Shown piece after piece: positions 1 to 8,548 of a stretch of 64,000 bases of DNA. A program made the translations under genes and the position numbers. The stretch lies in NCBI RefSeq assembly GCF_018596335.1, contig NZ_JAHEPS010000002.1:124001-188000 (forward strand). Reading direction: 5' to 3'. This DNA is from Shewanella jiangmenensis. GTDB lineage: Bacteria > Pseudomonadota > Gammaproteobacteria > Enterobacterales > Shewanellaceae. The stretch's first letter is position 1. Each line of letters opens with the position of its first letter. Under the pieces are notes generated by a model. It did not search any database. It saw only the letters and a list, made by a program, of their open reading frames with translations, and was not told where the DNA came from.

Positions 1-94
1 CAACGACAAAAGTCTAGGAAATCAGGACTCTCAGGGGTTGTGATTCTTTTTGAAAAAATTTGAAAGTTTGATTATTCAAAAGCTTGCCATGAGG

Positions 95-2290
95 CTATAA
101 CAGGTCCTGCGGGTCTCTATCCAGGCTCCAGCGGCAGCGTTTGGCCTCGGGCAGGGCATCGATGGCGGGTAAAATGGCTTCCAGTGCCTGCTGCAGCCCC
201 TGGCGGTTGTCAGCCTGAAACATCAGTTGGCGCCTGTGTTTACCTGCCTTTCGGTCCATGGGCGCGGGCAGCGGGCCTATCACTTCAAAGCCACGGTCTT
301 TGGGCAGCATGGCCGCGATGGCCGCAAGAAACGCATCGGCATCGGCGGCGTTGTGGGCCTCCGCGCGGGCAAGCACCATGTGCCAGGCCGGTGGCAGCGC
401 CGCCTGTTTGCGCTCACTCAGCTGATTGCGGGCAAATTCGCCGTAGCCCTTGTGCATCAGCTCCCTGAGAATGGGGTTATCGCTTTGGTGGGTTTGCAGC
501 AGCACAGTGCCGGGTTTGGCGGCGCGTCCGGCGCGGCCCGCCACCTGGGTATAAAGCTGGCCAAAGCGCTCGGGGGCACGAAAATCGGCACTGAAAAGCG
601 CGCCGTCCACATCCAAAAGGCCCACTAAGGTCACATCGGGGAAGTGATGCCCCTTGGCGAGCATTTGGGTGCCCACCAGAATGCGGTAGTCACCGCGATG
701 AATGGCGGCGAGGTGCTGTTCCAGCGAGCCCTTTAAGCGGGTGGTGTCGCGATCGATCCGCACCACAGGATATTTGGGAAATTCGGCCTTAAGTACCTGC
801 TCGAGCTGCTCTGTGCCTATGCCGTGGCCCATCAGCATGGTGGAGCCACAGTTATGGCACTGGGCCGGAATGGCATACTGGTTGCCGCAGTGGTGGCAGC
901 GGATTTCGCCAAGCTTTTGATGCACTGTGAAAAACGCATCGCAGCGGTCACATTCATGCAAGTGGCCACACTCGTGGCACAGCAGCGCCGGGGCAAAGCC
1001 GCGGCGGTTTAAAAACAGCAGCACCTGATTGCCCGCATCCAGATGCAGGCGCATCTCATTGAGGAGCGCCGCCGACATGCCCGCCTTAAGTGGCTGGTTG
1101 CGGATATCAATTATCCCTTGGCGCACCTTTTTGGCGTTACCCGCACGCTCGCCAAGGTGCAGGTGGCGATAGCGGCCGCTTAGGGCATTTTGCAGCGACT
1201 CGAGCGAAGGTGTGGCAGAGCCCAATATCACCGGAATGTCCTCAAGGCTTGCGCGCATCACCGCCAGATCCCGCGCATGGTAGCCAACCCCTTCCTGCTG
1301 TTTGAATGAGCTGTCGTGCTCTTCATCGAGGATGATGATGCCGGGGTACGCCATGGGGGTGAACAACGCCGAGCGGGTGCCGATGATGATGGCCGCTTCG
1401 CCGCTGCGCCCGGCGCGCCAGGCGTCGAGCCGCTGGTTGTCGGTGAGGTTGGAGTGAATGACGGCTACCTCAACCTTAAAGCGGCGGCGGAAGCGGTCGA
1501 TGGTTTGCGGCGTAAGGCCAATCTCAGGCACTAAAATCAGCGCCTGCTTGCCTTCACCGAGCACTTTCTCAAGGGCTGCGAGGTACACTTCTGTCTTGCC
1601 AGAGCCTGTGATGCCCTCAAGCAGGGTGCACTCAAACCCGGCTGCGCCATTGATGGCGGCAACGGCAATGGCCTGTTCTTTATTGAGTTTGTGCGGCGCT
1701 TCGCCAAGCTCAAGCGTGTCTCGCCACTCAAGGTTACTGGCAACAACCACTTCATCGCGCTCAAGCCAGCCTTTATCTTCGAGCCCTTTAAGGGCAGCCT
1801 TGCTGAGCTCGAGGGTGTTGAATTCATCAAGGCTCATCGGGCCCTGCAGCAGCTGTGCGGCCAGCTTTTGCTGCGCCGGTGCGCGCTTGAGCGCATCCAA
1901 TCCGGCATCAATCGCCTTTTGTGTGAGTTTAAGAAGAGTGCGGGTTTTGGGGGCGGCGTCTGCGCCTTTACGCAGCGCCACCGGTAGCGCCTGGGTCAGC
2001 ATCTGGCCCTGACTGCAAAAGTAGTAACGCGCCGCCCACAGGGTGAGCTTATAAAGCGAGGTCGGCAGCGCCGGCTCTTCATCAATTATTTCAATAATAT
2101 CGCGGATTTGACTCTCGGCCAGGGTGCAGCTGTCGCTGACACCGGTCACCAGACCGATAAGTTGTTGCCTGCCAAAAGGCACCCTGACTCTGACGCCGGG
2201 CTGCGGCATCGCCGCAAGCCCAGGTGGCAGTCGATAGCTGTAGCTTCTGCGCATGGGGACAGGCAGGGCAACTTCTACAAAATGTGGCAT
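95..2290 (-). CDS. priA: Primosomal protein N' (PriA helicase)
   Basis: PriA is the 3'-to-5' DNA helicase that reloads the replisome at stalled forks. The 731-residue product matches the usual length (E. coli 732). It starts MPHFVEVALPVP, the typical PriA N-terminus; an upstream in-frame start at 2470 would add 60 atypical residues and was rejected. Visible motifs are Walker A GITGSGKTEVYLAAL, Walker B-type ILDEEHDSSFKQQEG, and the paired zinc module with eight cysteines (CHECGH, CDRC, CHHCG, CHNCG). The C-terminal helicase part contains GTQMLAKGHHFPDVTLVGLLD and QVAGRAGRA. It is divergent from the LysM protein gene; the 94-bp gap between them must hold both promoters. Positions 1-94, downstream of its stop, hold nothing I can recognise. 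Confidence 0.97.
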   Translation of the reverse strand: MPHFVEVALPVPMRRSYSYRLPPGLAAMPQPGVRVRVPFGRQQLIGLVTGVSDSCTLAESQIRDIIEIIDEEPALPTSLYKLTLWAARYYFCSQGQMLTQALPVALRKGADAAPKTRTLLKLTQKAIDAGLDALKRAPAQQKLAAQLLQGPMSLDEFNTLELSKAALKGLEDKGWLERDEVVVASNLEWRDTLELGEAPHKLNKEQAIAVAAINGAAGFECTLLEGITGSGKTEVYLAALEKVLGEGKQALILVPEIGLTPQTIDRFRRRFKVEVAVIHSNLTDNQRLDAWRAGRSGEAAIIIGTRSALFTPMAYPGIIILDEEHDSSFKQQEGVGYHARDLAVMRASLEDIPVILGSATPSLESLQNALSGRYRHLHLGERAGNAKKVRQGIIDIRNQPLKAGMSAALLNEMRLHLDAGNQVLLFLNRRGFAPALLCHECGHLHECDRCDAFFTVHQKLGEIRCHHCGNQYAIPAQCHNCGSTMLMGHGIGTEQLEQVLKAEFPKYPVVRIDRDTTRLKGSLEQHLAAIHRGDYRILVGTQMLAKGHHFPDVTLVGLLDVDGALFSADFRAPERFGQLYTQVAGRAGRAAKPGTVLLQTHQSDNPILRELMHKGYGEFARNQLSERKQAALPPAWHMVLARAEAHNAADADAFLAAIAAMLPKDRGFEVIGPLPAPMDRKAGKHRRQLMFQADNRQGLQQALEAILPAIDALPEAKRCRWSLDRDPQDLL

Positions 2291-2384
2291 AATCAGGTAC
2301 ATCAGGCTGGTGTTGCCCCTAGTGTAACGGCGAAGCTGCCACTCAGCCACAGTTAACGAGTCATCCCAGGGTGCGGAAAATATA

Positions 2385-3872
2385 ATGATAAGAGCCTTTT
2401 TCGTGGTGCTGCTGTTGCTTGGGCTGGCTTTGCCGGCTGCGGCGCGGGTGTCCCATGTCAGCATTAACAAGAGTCAGTTTACCCTGGGAGAGCACCCTCG
2501 ATTGCGGGTGAATGTGGTGTCGGACAAAGGCGATTTTTCGCGGATCGAGTTTTTAATCCGCCAGGGTAAAAGCGAAGAAAAACTGATGCTTGAGCCGGTA
2601 AATAATTTTCTGGTGCTGCTGACAGGGGTGGAAGATGTGACCGATGCGTCCGCCGAGCTGGTGGTGCGCGAATATGTGATTAATGAGTGGCACGATTATA
2701 AGGTGATCCCGCTTTTTGGCGGCAATGAGCGTTTGGCCCGTGCGGCGCAAAAGCCGGTGAAAGCCGATAAAGCCTTGGCCTCAACGGCGCGCACCGCTGT
2801 ACCGGTTTCTGCTCAGGCGGCAAGTGCTGTTTCTTCAGGGCAAATGACGGATAGCAAGGCTATGCCCTCGGCGGTAAAAGTGGCAGCGGTGAAACCTGTC
2901 GCCGCCAAGCCAGACCCTGCCACCCTGGCGGCCATCAACGCGGCTGCTGTGATGCCAGAGCCCGTTGAACTACAGCGCGTGAAGCCAGTGCCCGTTAAAC
3001 CAGAGCCCGTTAAACCAGAGCCAGTTAAGTCAGTAGCAATCAAGCCTGCCGCAGATAAACCGGAAGTCGCTGATAAGCTGGAAGTGGCTGCAGCAGTTAA
3101 ACAGGAAGTTAAACAAGACGTTAAACCTGAGCCAATCGCTATCGCTGCCGTTAGCGCCGCTGCAGCGGCTGGGACAGCAAGCACTGCCGAGTCGGCGTTA
3201 GCTGATTCAAGCAAGACTGATGCGTTAGCTGAGTCAGGCAAGGCTGATTCAAGAGCAGAGCCGCTGACAGCCGCCAGTGCCAAGCCCGGTGAGCCTGCAC
3301 CGCAGTTCGCGTCGAGCGTGAATTCGGCCCAAGAAGCTGACGTTAACGCTGAAACAGCATCTATGGGTGCAGCGACGACAGCGCCTGTCAGCACCGAGAC
3401 TGTCAGCACCGAGCTTGGCAGCACCGAGACTGCCAGTACCGAGCCTGTTAGCACTGAGCCTGGCAGGCAAGCCGCTGGCGCTGCGCCCACACAGGCCACT
3501 GCTCAGGCAGATGCTGACGCTCAAGTCGCCAGAGAGGCTTCGACACAGACTCAGGTTGCAGCCACTCAAGCCATAGCCACTCAAGCCGTAGAAACAGAAG
3601 CGCCGTCGGCGGCGGGTGAGGGTTGCCGGGTTGAGTATAAACAGGGCGAAACCCTGTGGCGGATTGCCAGTCGCTACGCGCCAGCCTGGAACACCAACGT
3701 TTATGGCACCATGCTGGCACTGCACGATGCCAACCCCGGGGCGTTCCGCTCAGGCAAAATCAGTGGCATGAAGCAGGGCGCGAAGTTCGATTGTCCGTCG
3801 CCGGCCGTGCTGTCGCGCTACCCCGATGCCCGCGAGGCGCGCAAGCAGTTTGAGGCGCGTCAGACCGAGTAA
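2385..3872 (+). CDS. Secreted LysM-domain protein with low-complexity linker (FimV-like)
   Basis: A 495-residue protein with an N-terminal signal peptide (residues 1-20, ending LALPAAA) and a compact N-terminal domain to about residue 115. A long Ala/Val/Pro/Glu/Thr-rich linker follows (about 120-410), and a C-terminal LysM-like domain contains YKQGETLWRIASRYAP. The arrangement recalls FimV-type proteins, which bind peptidoglycan through LysM, but it lacks the large cytoplasmic TPR part. The linker is built from short DNA repeats: KPEPV units around 2984-3031 and five STE-type units at 3387-3461. A few Shewanella-type genomes carry a LysM gene between priA and rpmE, which fits. The role is inferred to be in the cell envelope or periplasm; the precise function is unknown. 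A start at 2385 is chosen because it begins the signal peptide, although the Shine-Dalgarno is weak. Confidence 0.75.
   Translation: MIRAFFVVLLLLGLALPAAARVSHVSINKSQFTLGEHPRLRVNVVSDKGDFSRIEFLIRQGKSEEKLMLEPVNNFLVLLTGVEDVTDASAELVVREYVINEWHDYKVIPLFGGNERLARAAQKPVKADKALASTARTAVPVSAQAASAVSSGQMTDSKAMPSAVKVAAVKPVAAKPDPATLAAINAAAVMPEPVELQRVKPVPVKPEPVKPEPVKSVAIKPAADKPEVADKLEVAAAVKQEVKQDVKPEPIAIAAVSAAAAAGTASTAESALADSSKTDALAESGKADSRAEPLTAASAKPGEPAPQFASSVNSAQEADVNAETASMGAATTAPVSTETVSTELGSTETASTEPVSTEPGRQAAGAAPTQATAQADADAQVAREASTQTQVAATQAIATQAVETEAPSAAGEGCRVEYKQGETLWRIASRYAPAWNTNVYGTMLALHDANPGAFRSGKISGMKQGAKFDCPSPAVLSRYPDAREARKQFEARQTE
3387..3461 (+). repeat. Five 15-bp in-frame repeats in the LysM protein linker
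   Basis: Five consecutive 15-bp units of the type GTCAGCACCGAGACT encode VSTET, VSTEL, GSTET, ASTEP and VSTEP. The unit length is a multiple of three, so gain or loss of units changes linker length without breaking the frame. Confidence 0.85.
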
Positions 3873-3883
3873 AGTGAGCCCAT

Positions 3884-3938
3884 GGGCGCAGATAATCTGC
3901 TTGTCAGTATTGGTTGGATCCTGTACCATTCTGCGCCC
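3884..3938 (+). promoter_or_regulatory. Promoter of rpmE with flanking inverted repeat
   Basis: A -35 TTGTCA (3901-3906), a 17-bp spacer and a -10 TACCAT (3924-3929) precede a GC-rich stretch, CTGCGCCC, at the expected start of transcription. GC-rich discriminators are typical of stringently controlled ribosomal promoters. Nine-base arms GGGCGCAGA (3884-3892) and TCTGCGCCC (3930-3938) flank the promoter. The resulting leader contains a small UUCG-capped hairpin, CCAACTTCGGGTTGG (around 3967-3983). Gammaproteobacterial rpmE leaders are known to be regulatory in some species; whether this one is has not been shown. Confidence 0.55.
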
Positions 3939-4020
3939 TAACATACTTGTTATTAACTGCATGTGGTGTCCAACTTCGGGTTGGAAGAGCGACATGGCCT
4001 TGACTTTGAGGTAATCCCAA

Positions 4021-4233
4021 ATGAAACCAGGTATCCACCCTGAATACGCCCAGATCACTGCCACCTGTACTTGTGGCAACGTTATCAAAATCAACTCCAC
4101 TGTAGGCAAAGACCTGCACCTGGACGTGTGTGGTGCTTGTCACCCATTCTACACCGGTACCCAGAAAGTTGTTGATACTGGCGGTCGTATCGAGAAGTTC
4201 AACAAGCGTTTCGGTATGCTTGGCAAGAAGTAA
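4021..4233 (+). CDS. rpmE: 50S ribosomal protein L31 (zinc-binding form)
   Basis: A 70-residue L31 of the large ribosomal subunit. It begins MKPGIHPEY and contains CTCG near residue 16 and CGAC near residue 37, the cysteines of the zinc-binding C+ form of L31, as opposed to the zinc-free paralogue used in zinc starvation. Length and sequence fit the family throughout. It has its own promoter upstream and a strong terminator directly downstream, so it is a single-gene unit. The gene order priA-LysM-rpmE keeps it next to priA, as in E. coli. Confidence 0.98.
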   Translation: MKPGIHPEYAQITATCTCGNVIKINSTVGKDLHLDVCGACHPFYTGTQKVVDTGGRIEKFNKRFGMLGKK

Positions 4234-4255
4234 TTGCGACAGCAATGAATTCAGA

Positions 4256-4285
4256 AGAGGGCACCCCACGGGGTGCCCTCTTTGC
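4256..4285 (+). terminator. Rho-independent terminator of rpmE
   Basis: A perfect stem AGAGGGCACCCC/GGGGTGCCCTCT with a two-base loop is followed by TTTGCTTT, 22 bp after the rpmE stop. Confidence 0.9.
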
Positions 4286-4339
4286 TTTGTGCGTGTTTTT
4301 AGCCGCGCTTGTTCTACCTGTACTGTTTCCGACCCGAAT

Positions 4340-4403
4340 GATTTTTGACTGGAGCTGCTTTCGACTTGAGTGGGGGGCGACTTGAGTTGCTTTCGACAGG
4401 CCG
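4340..4403. repeat. Degenerate 16-bp tandem array (4 units)
   Basis: Units at 4340-4355, 4356-4371, 4372-4387 and 4388-4403 share a central CGAC or TGAC. Units 2 and 3 share CGACTTGAGT, and units 2 and 4 share TGCTTTCGAC. Confidence 0.75.
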
Positions 4404-4460
4404 TGCCTGCCTGAAGGCTTGTTGACTATCTGTGGCTCGCTCAATCGCCACCATTTCCTG

Positions 4461-4486
4461 GCACCATCTCTTAGCACCATCTCTTA
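4461..4486. repeat. Perfect 13-bp tandem duplication
   Basis: GCACCATCTCTTA occurs twice back to back (4461-4473 and 4474-4486). A weaker related stretch, CACCATTTCCTG, lies just upstream. Confidence 0.85.
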
Positions 4487-4991
4487 CCTGCTGAATCTCG
4501 GTTGCCTGTTTTGCCATTTGATCTCGCGGCGCGCTCCTGCCGCCCTTACCGCCCTTGTTGTATCGACAAGCCTTCCTGCTGCGGCAGGCCAATAACCTTG
4601 CCGCAGCTGCGGGCATAGCCGGGCGTTTGGGCGGGGACTTTTCACTAAATGTATCAAAAGGGTAGAGGTCAGAGCAGTTCGGGTCGAAAGCCCTGTTTTT
4701 GTTTGATTAACCTATAACTGAGCGGAATAAGCGCCAAATGGAATAAAATTTGGTAATTTTGCTACAGAATGCGCGTTTAAATCGCGCTGCCGCGGCGTTT
4801 ATCTCATCAACTTAGGTATTAAAACAACAAAGTTAATTATTGGTTTTGAGTTTGTTTTGCAGGGTTAACTTGTAAAAATGACCCTTAGAGCGTTGCCATG
4901 CGCCCAAGTCGGTGAAATTTGTTGGTGTTTGGTTTCAAAGGCCGGTTAATTCGCGTAATCTTAATGACTTCAGCGAGGGGGCCCGAACTCT

Positions 4992-5059
4992 GTCAGGCCG
5001 AATGATCCTGACCGAGCCCTTTGCGTCCGAGATTTAAACTAAAACGTCGTTCAGGATCA
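4992..5059 (+). promoter_or_regulatory. Malic enzyme leader with mutually exclusive pairings over the Shine-Dalgarno
   Basis: TGATCCTGA (5003-5011) is fully complementary to TCAGGATCA (5051-5059). The latter contains the AGGA Shine-Dalgarno of the malic enzyme gene, 8 bases before its ATG. The same CCTGAC (5007-5012) can instead pair with GTCAGG (4992-4997) upstream. Pairing with the downstream arm would hide the ribosome site; pairing with the upstream arm would free it. The sequence shows the complementarity; the switch is inference. Confidence 0.45.
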
Positions 5060-5063
5060 GAAA

Positions 5064-6311
5064 ATGGCAGACCTTCGTCAACAAGCACTCGATTATCACG
5101 AATTCCCAACGCCCGGCAAAATGGCGGTGTGCCTTACCAAGCCAGCCCAGACCAGTATGGATCTGGCGCTTGCTTACAGCCCAGGGGTGGCTGAGCCTGT
5201 GCGTGAGATTGCGTCCAATCCTGCCGATGCCTACCGCTATACCGCCAAGGGCAACACGGTTGCAGTGATTTCCAACGGTACTGCCATTCTCGGGCTTGGC
5301 AATCTGGGGCCGCTGGCCTCCAAGCCGGTGATGGAAGGTAAGGCGCTGCTGTTCAAGCACTTCGCCAATATCGATGCCACCGACATTCAGGTAAAGCACC
5401 GCACCACGGAAGAATTCATTAACACGGTGGAAGCCATTGCCGACACCTTCGGCGGTATTAATCTTGAAGACATCAAGGCGCCAGAGTGTTTTGAGATTGA
5501 ACGTGAGCTGATTGAGCGCTGCTCTATTCCTGTGTTCCACGACGATCAGCACGGCACCGCGATTGTAACCGCCGCCGGCATGATCAACGCGCTGGAAATT
5601 CAGGGCAAGTCCATCGAGAAGGCCGTGTTCGTGTGTATGGGCGCCGGCGCTGCCGCGATTGCCTGTATGACCATGCTGGTGAAGTGCGGCGCATCCCGTG
5701 AAAACGTGTACATGCTCGATCGCAAAGGGGTTATCCACACCCGCCGCGACGATCTGAACGAATACAAAGAGCTGTTTGCCAACAACACCGACAAGCGTAC
5801 CCTCCAGGACGTGATTAAAGGCGCTGACGTGTTCCTTGGTCTGTCTGGCCCGGACGTACTGACCGCCGAAGACGTGCTGCTGATGGCCGACAATCCGGTT
5901 ATTTTCGCCTGCTCCAACCCGGATCCGGAAATCAAGCCCGAAGTGGCCCACGATGCCCGTAAAGATCTCATCATGGGTACCGGCCGCAGCGATTATCCAA
6001 ACCAGGTCAACAACGTGCTGTGTTTCCCATTCATCTTCCGCGGTGCGCTGGACGTACGTGCCTCGCGCATCAACGATGAAATGAAGATTGCTGCGGTGCA
6101 CGCCATTGCTGAGCTTGCCAAGGAAAGCGTGCCTGACTCGGTATTGGCTGCCTATCCAAACGTGACCAGCCTGAGCTTTGGCCCTGATTATGTGTTGCCA
6201 AAGCCGATGGATCCACGTCTGCTGCCGCGCATTGCCCGCGCCGTGGCACAGGCCGCGATTGATTCAGGTGTGGCTGCTATCACCACACTGCCGGAAGATT
6301 ACCTTGTCTGA
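5064..6311 (+). CDS. NAD(P)-dependent malic enzyme, short form
   Basis: Oxidative decarboxylation of malate to pyruvate and CO2 with reduction of NAD(P)+, supplying pyruvate and reducing power. The 415 residues cover the malic enzyme N-terminal domain ([57 protein letters not shown]) and the NAD(P)-binding domain ([57 protein letters not shown]). It matches the N-terminal catalytic part of MaeB but lacks the phosphotransacetylase-like C-terminal domain that makes E. coli MaeB about 760 residues, so it is the short bacterial class. The start at 5064 has a good Shine-Dalgarno inside a possible regulatory hairpin. It is a monocistronic unit ending in a terminator at 6352. Confidence 0.95.
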   Translation: MADLRQQALDYHEFPTPGKMAVCLTKPAQTSMDLALAYSPGVAEPVREIASNPADAYRYTAKGNTVAVISNGTAILGLGNLGPLASKPVMEGKALLFKHFANIDATDIQVKHRTTEEFINTVEAIADTFGGINLEDIKAPECFEIERELIERCSIPVFHDDQHGTAIVTAAGMINALEIQGKSIEKAVFVCMGAGAAAIACMTMLVKCGASRENVYMLDRKGVIHTRRDDLNEYKELFANNTDKRTLQDVIKGADVFLGLSGPDVLTAEDVLLMADNPVIFACSNPDPEIKPEVAHDARKDLIMGTGRSDYPNQVNNVLCFPFIFRGALDVRASRINDEMKIAAVHAIAELAKESVPDSVLAAYPNVTSLSFGPDYVLPKPMDPRLLPRIARAVAQAAIDSGVAAITTLPEDYLV

Positions 6312-6351
6312 GGAACATACCTCGTATAAGACAAGCGATTGACCAAAGAGC

Positions 6352-6383
6352 AAAAGGCAACCCATGTGGTTGCCTTTTGTATT
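6352..6383 (+). terminator. Rho-independent terminator of the malic enzyme gene
   Basis: An 11-bp perfect stem AAAAGGCAACC/GGTTGCCTTTT closes on a short loop and is followed by GTATTT. Its position argues against any start of the next gene upstream of 6465. Confidence 0.85.
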
Positions 6384-6464
6384 TCAGTCCCTGATAATTT
6401 TTACACACAGCAAGCCCAGCGGGCATTGCCGGAAATAATAACTACAACAGGACCGCCTTCCTCC

Positions 6465-8372
6465 ATGCAGCTCACCCGGGTGCTTACCAAAAAACTCATC
6501 AGTTTCTGGATGATGTCGCTGGCCGCGGTCGCGTTCGTGTTTTTGCTGAGCGCGGTAATGAGCTTTGTGCAGCTCACGTACAAGTTTCAGCAGCAAAAAG
6601 TCACCGAGCTTGAGGTGATGCTGGTCAATCACTATCAGGGCAACAGCGCCTGGGATCTCGATTCCTGGCTGCCGCCCATGCTGCTTGCCTACGATGCCGG
6701 CTATTTTCGTCTGTCGCAGGGCGAGGAGCTGATTTTCGAATATCAGGGCAACACAGGCCACGAGCACCGAGTAGTGTACGACACCGCCCTTAAGGGTGAC
6801 GATGGTCTCAGGATGCGCCTCGAATTGCCGCGCCCCTTTGCCCTGCATGAACTTGGCTGGCGGGAGCTGATGATCCTGTTGGTGGGCATAGCCGCGGTCG
6901 GCGGCTTTGTGCGCTTTGGCTATTTGTGGTTTTCGGCCGAGCTTGAAGGGGTTGAAGCCCTTGCCCAGCGCAGTAAGCTTATTCTCGACGGTCGGCTCGA
7001 AGATGCCGCCAATACCCCCGGCAATGGCAAACCCCGTTTAATCAACCGAGCGCTGAGTCGCTTGCTGGCCGAGCTTGCCGACGCCCATAAAGAGCGGGCG
7101 CGCTTTGATAAATTTATCCGCTCCAACACCTTTCTTGATCCGCAAACCCGCATAGGTAACCGGCTGTTTTTACAAAACCGGGTCAATGCCTTATCCAACG
7201 AAAACGGCATGATGACCCCGGGCGTGCTGTATCTGCTGGAGATGGAGGATTTGGACATACTGCAGCAGGAAGCCGGCGATGAGCTGGTGCTGGAGCTGCT
7301 CCACAGCACCATCAATGCCATCAATCTGGTGCTGCAAACCCAGGCCAACAGCATTTTTGCCCGTCGCTCCCACAATCAGCTGGCGATAGTGGTGCCGCAA
7401 ATCTCCCTGGCCGAAGCCGACGCGCTGGCGGATAAAATCCTTAAAATCTGCCTCGCCCAGCCTCTGCCCAAAATTGAAGAAGCCGATAACTTTTTCCACC
7501 TCGGAGGTGCCTATTTTAAAGAAGGCGACGTGTCTGAGCAGCTGCTTGAAGAAGCTGATATGGCGCTGCGGGCGGCGCAGCTTCAGGGCGCGAGCGGCTG
7601 GTTTATGTACGATAAAGGCGCCGTGGATCAGGAGTTTGCCAAAGGCTCTGTCCGCTGGCGCTCGTTTCTTGAAAACGCGCTGGTCAATCGCCAGTTTGTC
7701 ACCTTTGCTCAGCCGGTCTGTGAAGGCGACGGCACGCGCCATCACCATGAAATCTTCACCCGGGTGCGTGACCCCATGGGCAGTCTGGTGCGGGCGACCC
7801 TCTTTATCCCGATGGCGGTCAAGTGCGGCCTGATGCCGCAGATTGAGCGGCAGGTGATTGAACGGACGCTGTTTGAGCTGATGTCCGACGGGGCAAATCA
7901 GCACAAAGACTACAGCATCAACTTAAGCTTTGATTCCCTCAGCAGCCGCGCCTTTGTGCGCTGGCTGCAAACCACCCTGCTCGAGTATCGCCATCTGGCG
8001 TCGCGGCTGGTGTTTGAAGTGACCGAAGATGTCGTGATAAAGCACCGTGCGGCGCTTGAGCCCAAGCTCAATATGCTGCGAAAGATGGGCGCCCGCATTT
8101 GCGTTGACCATGTCGGGCAGCAGGTAGTGAGTACCCAATACATCAAAGAACTTGGCTTTAATTTTATCAAATTGCATCGCTCGGTCGTGCGCCAGATAGA
8201 TTTGCGGCCGGAAAACCAGCTGTTTGTCCGAAGTCTGATTGGCAGCCTGTTTCGCACTGAGGTGCGCGTATTTGCTGAGGGTGTGGGCTCGTTCGAGGAG
8301 TGGCAAACGCTGCAGATCCTCGGGGTGAGTGCGGCCCAGGGCAGCTATTTTGGCGAACCACAGGAGACATAG
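6465..8372 (+). CDS. csrD: CsrD/MshH-type membrane protein with degenerate GGDEF and EAL domains
   Basis: A 635-residue inner-membrane protein heading the MSHA locus, called MshH in Vibrio and CsrD in E. coli, where it promotes RNase E decay of the CsrB/C small RNAs without making or breaking c-di-GMP. It has two membrane segments (about 13-37 and 131-155), a HAMP-like linker, then a GGDEF-family domain whose signature is replaced by RSHNQ. An EAL-family domain follows in which EAL reads EIF and the metal-binding DDFG reads VDHVG. Both signatures being lost fits the non-enzymatic CsrD class. An upstream in-frame start at 6339 overlaps the malic enzyme terminator, so the ATG at 6465 (MQLTRVLTKKL) is preferred. 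A separate unit from mshI is possible: the 176-bp gap has a GAGTATT/AATACTC hairpin near 8431-8452. Confidence 0.85.
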   Translation: MQLTRVLTKKLISFWMMSLAAVAFVFLLSAVMSFVQLTYKFQQQKVTELEVMLVNHYQGNSAWDLDSWLPPMLLAYDAGYFRLSQGEELIFEYQGNTGHEHRVVYDTALKGDDGLRMRLELPRPFALHELGWRELMILLVGIAAVGGFVRFGYLWFSAELEGVEALAQRSKLILDGRLEDAANTPGNGKPRLINRALSRLLAELADAHKERARFDKFIRSNTFLDPQTRIGNRLFLQNRVNALSNENGMMTPGVLYLLEMEDLDILQQEAGDELVLELLHSTINAINLVLQTQANSIFARRSHNQLAIVVPQISLAEADALADKILKICLAQPLPKIEEADNFFHLGGAYFKEGDVSEQLLEEADMALRAAQLQGASGWFMYDKGAVDQEFAKGSVRWRSFLENALVNRQFVTFAQPVCEGDGTRHHHEIFTRVRDPMGSLVRATLFIPMAVKCGLMPQIERQVIERTLFELMSDGANQHKDYSINLSFDSLSSRAFVRWLQTTLLEYRHLASRLVFEVTEDVVIKHRAALEPKLNMLRKMGARICVDHVGQQVVSTQYIKELGFNFIKLHRSVVRQIDLRPENQLFVRSLIGSLFRTEVRVFAEGVGSFEEWQTLQILGVSAAQGSYFGEPQET

Positions 8373-8548
8373 TCGGCGAATTCGCCATTATGCCCTTGTT
8401 ATTCACTGGGTCGCAGCCTATCTTATGGTGAGTATTCCCTGCATAATACTCATTGAAAAATAATTAGTTTATTCGTGCCACACCCTCCTTCTGTCGTTCT
8501 TAATCCATAGGTGATGGCACAAACGCCTGGGCGCATAATCAACGGGAC

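Larger units (their letters stand above)
4234..5063. other. 830-bp gap between rpmE and the malic enzyme gene
   Basis: After the rpmE terminator the gap holds two short tandem arrays (4340-4403 and 4461-4486). From about 4680 to 4960 it becomes AT-rich, and it ends in a structured leader (4992-5059) just before the malic enzyme start. No convincing coding sequence is present: a 100-codon minus-strand frame over 4314-4616 is made from the repeats and lacks coding character. Confidence 0.6.

Noticed and set aside
2291..2470. Longer N-terminus for PriA
   Set aside because: The extra 60 residues have no family similarity and would overlap the promoter region of the divergent gene; MPHFVEVALPVP is the standard start.
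4314..4616. 100-codon minus-strand frame after rpmE
   Set aside because: It runs through the 16-bp and 13-bp tandem arrays, has no ribosome site and no protein-like pattern.
6339..6464. Upstream start for CsrD/MshH
   Set aside because: It would place the malic enzyme terminator hairpin inside the coding sequence, and the added residues are not hydrophobic or conserved.
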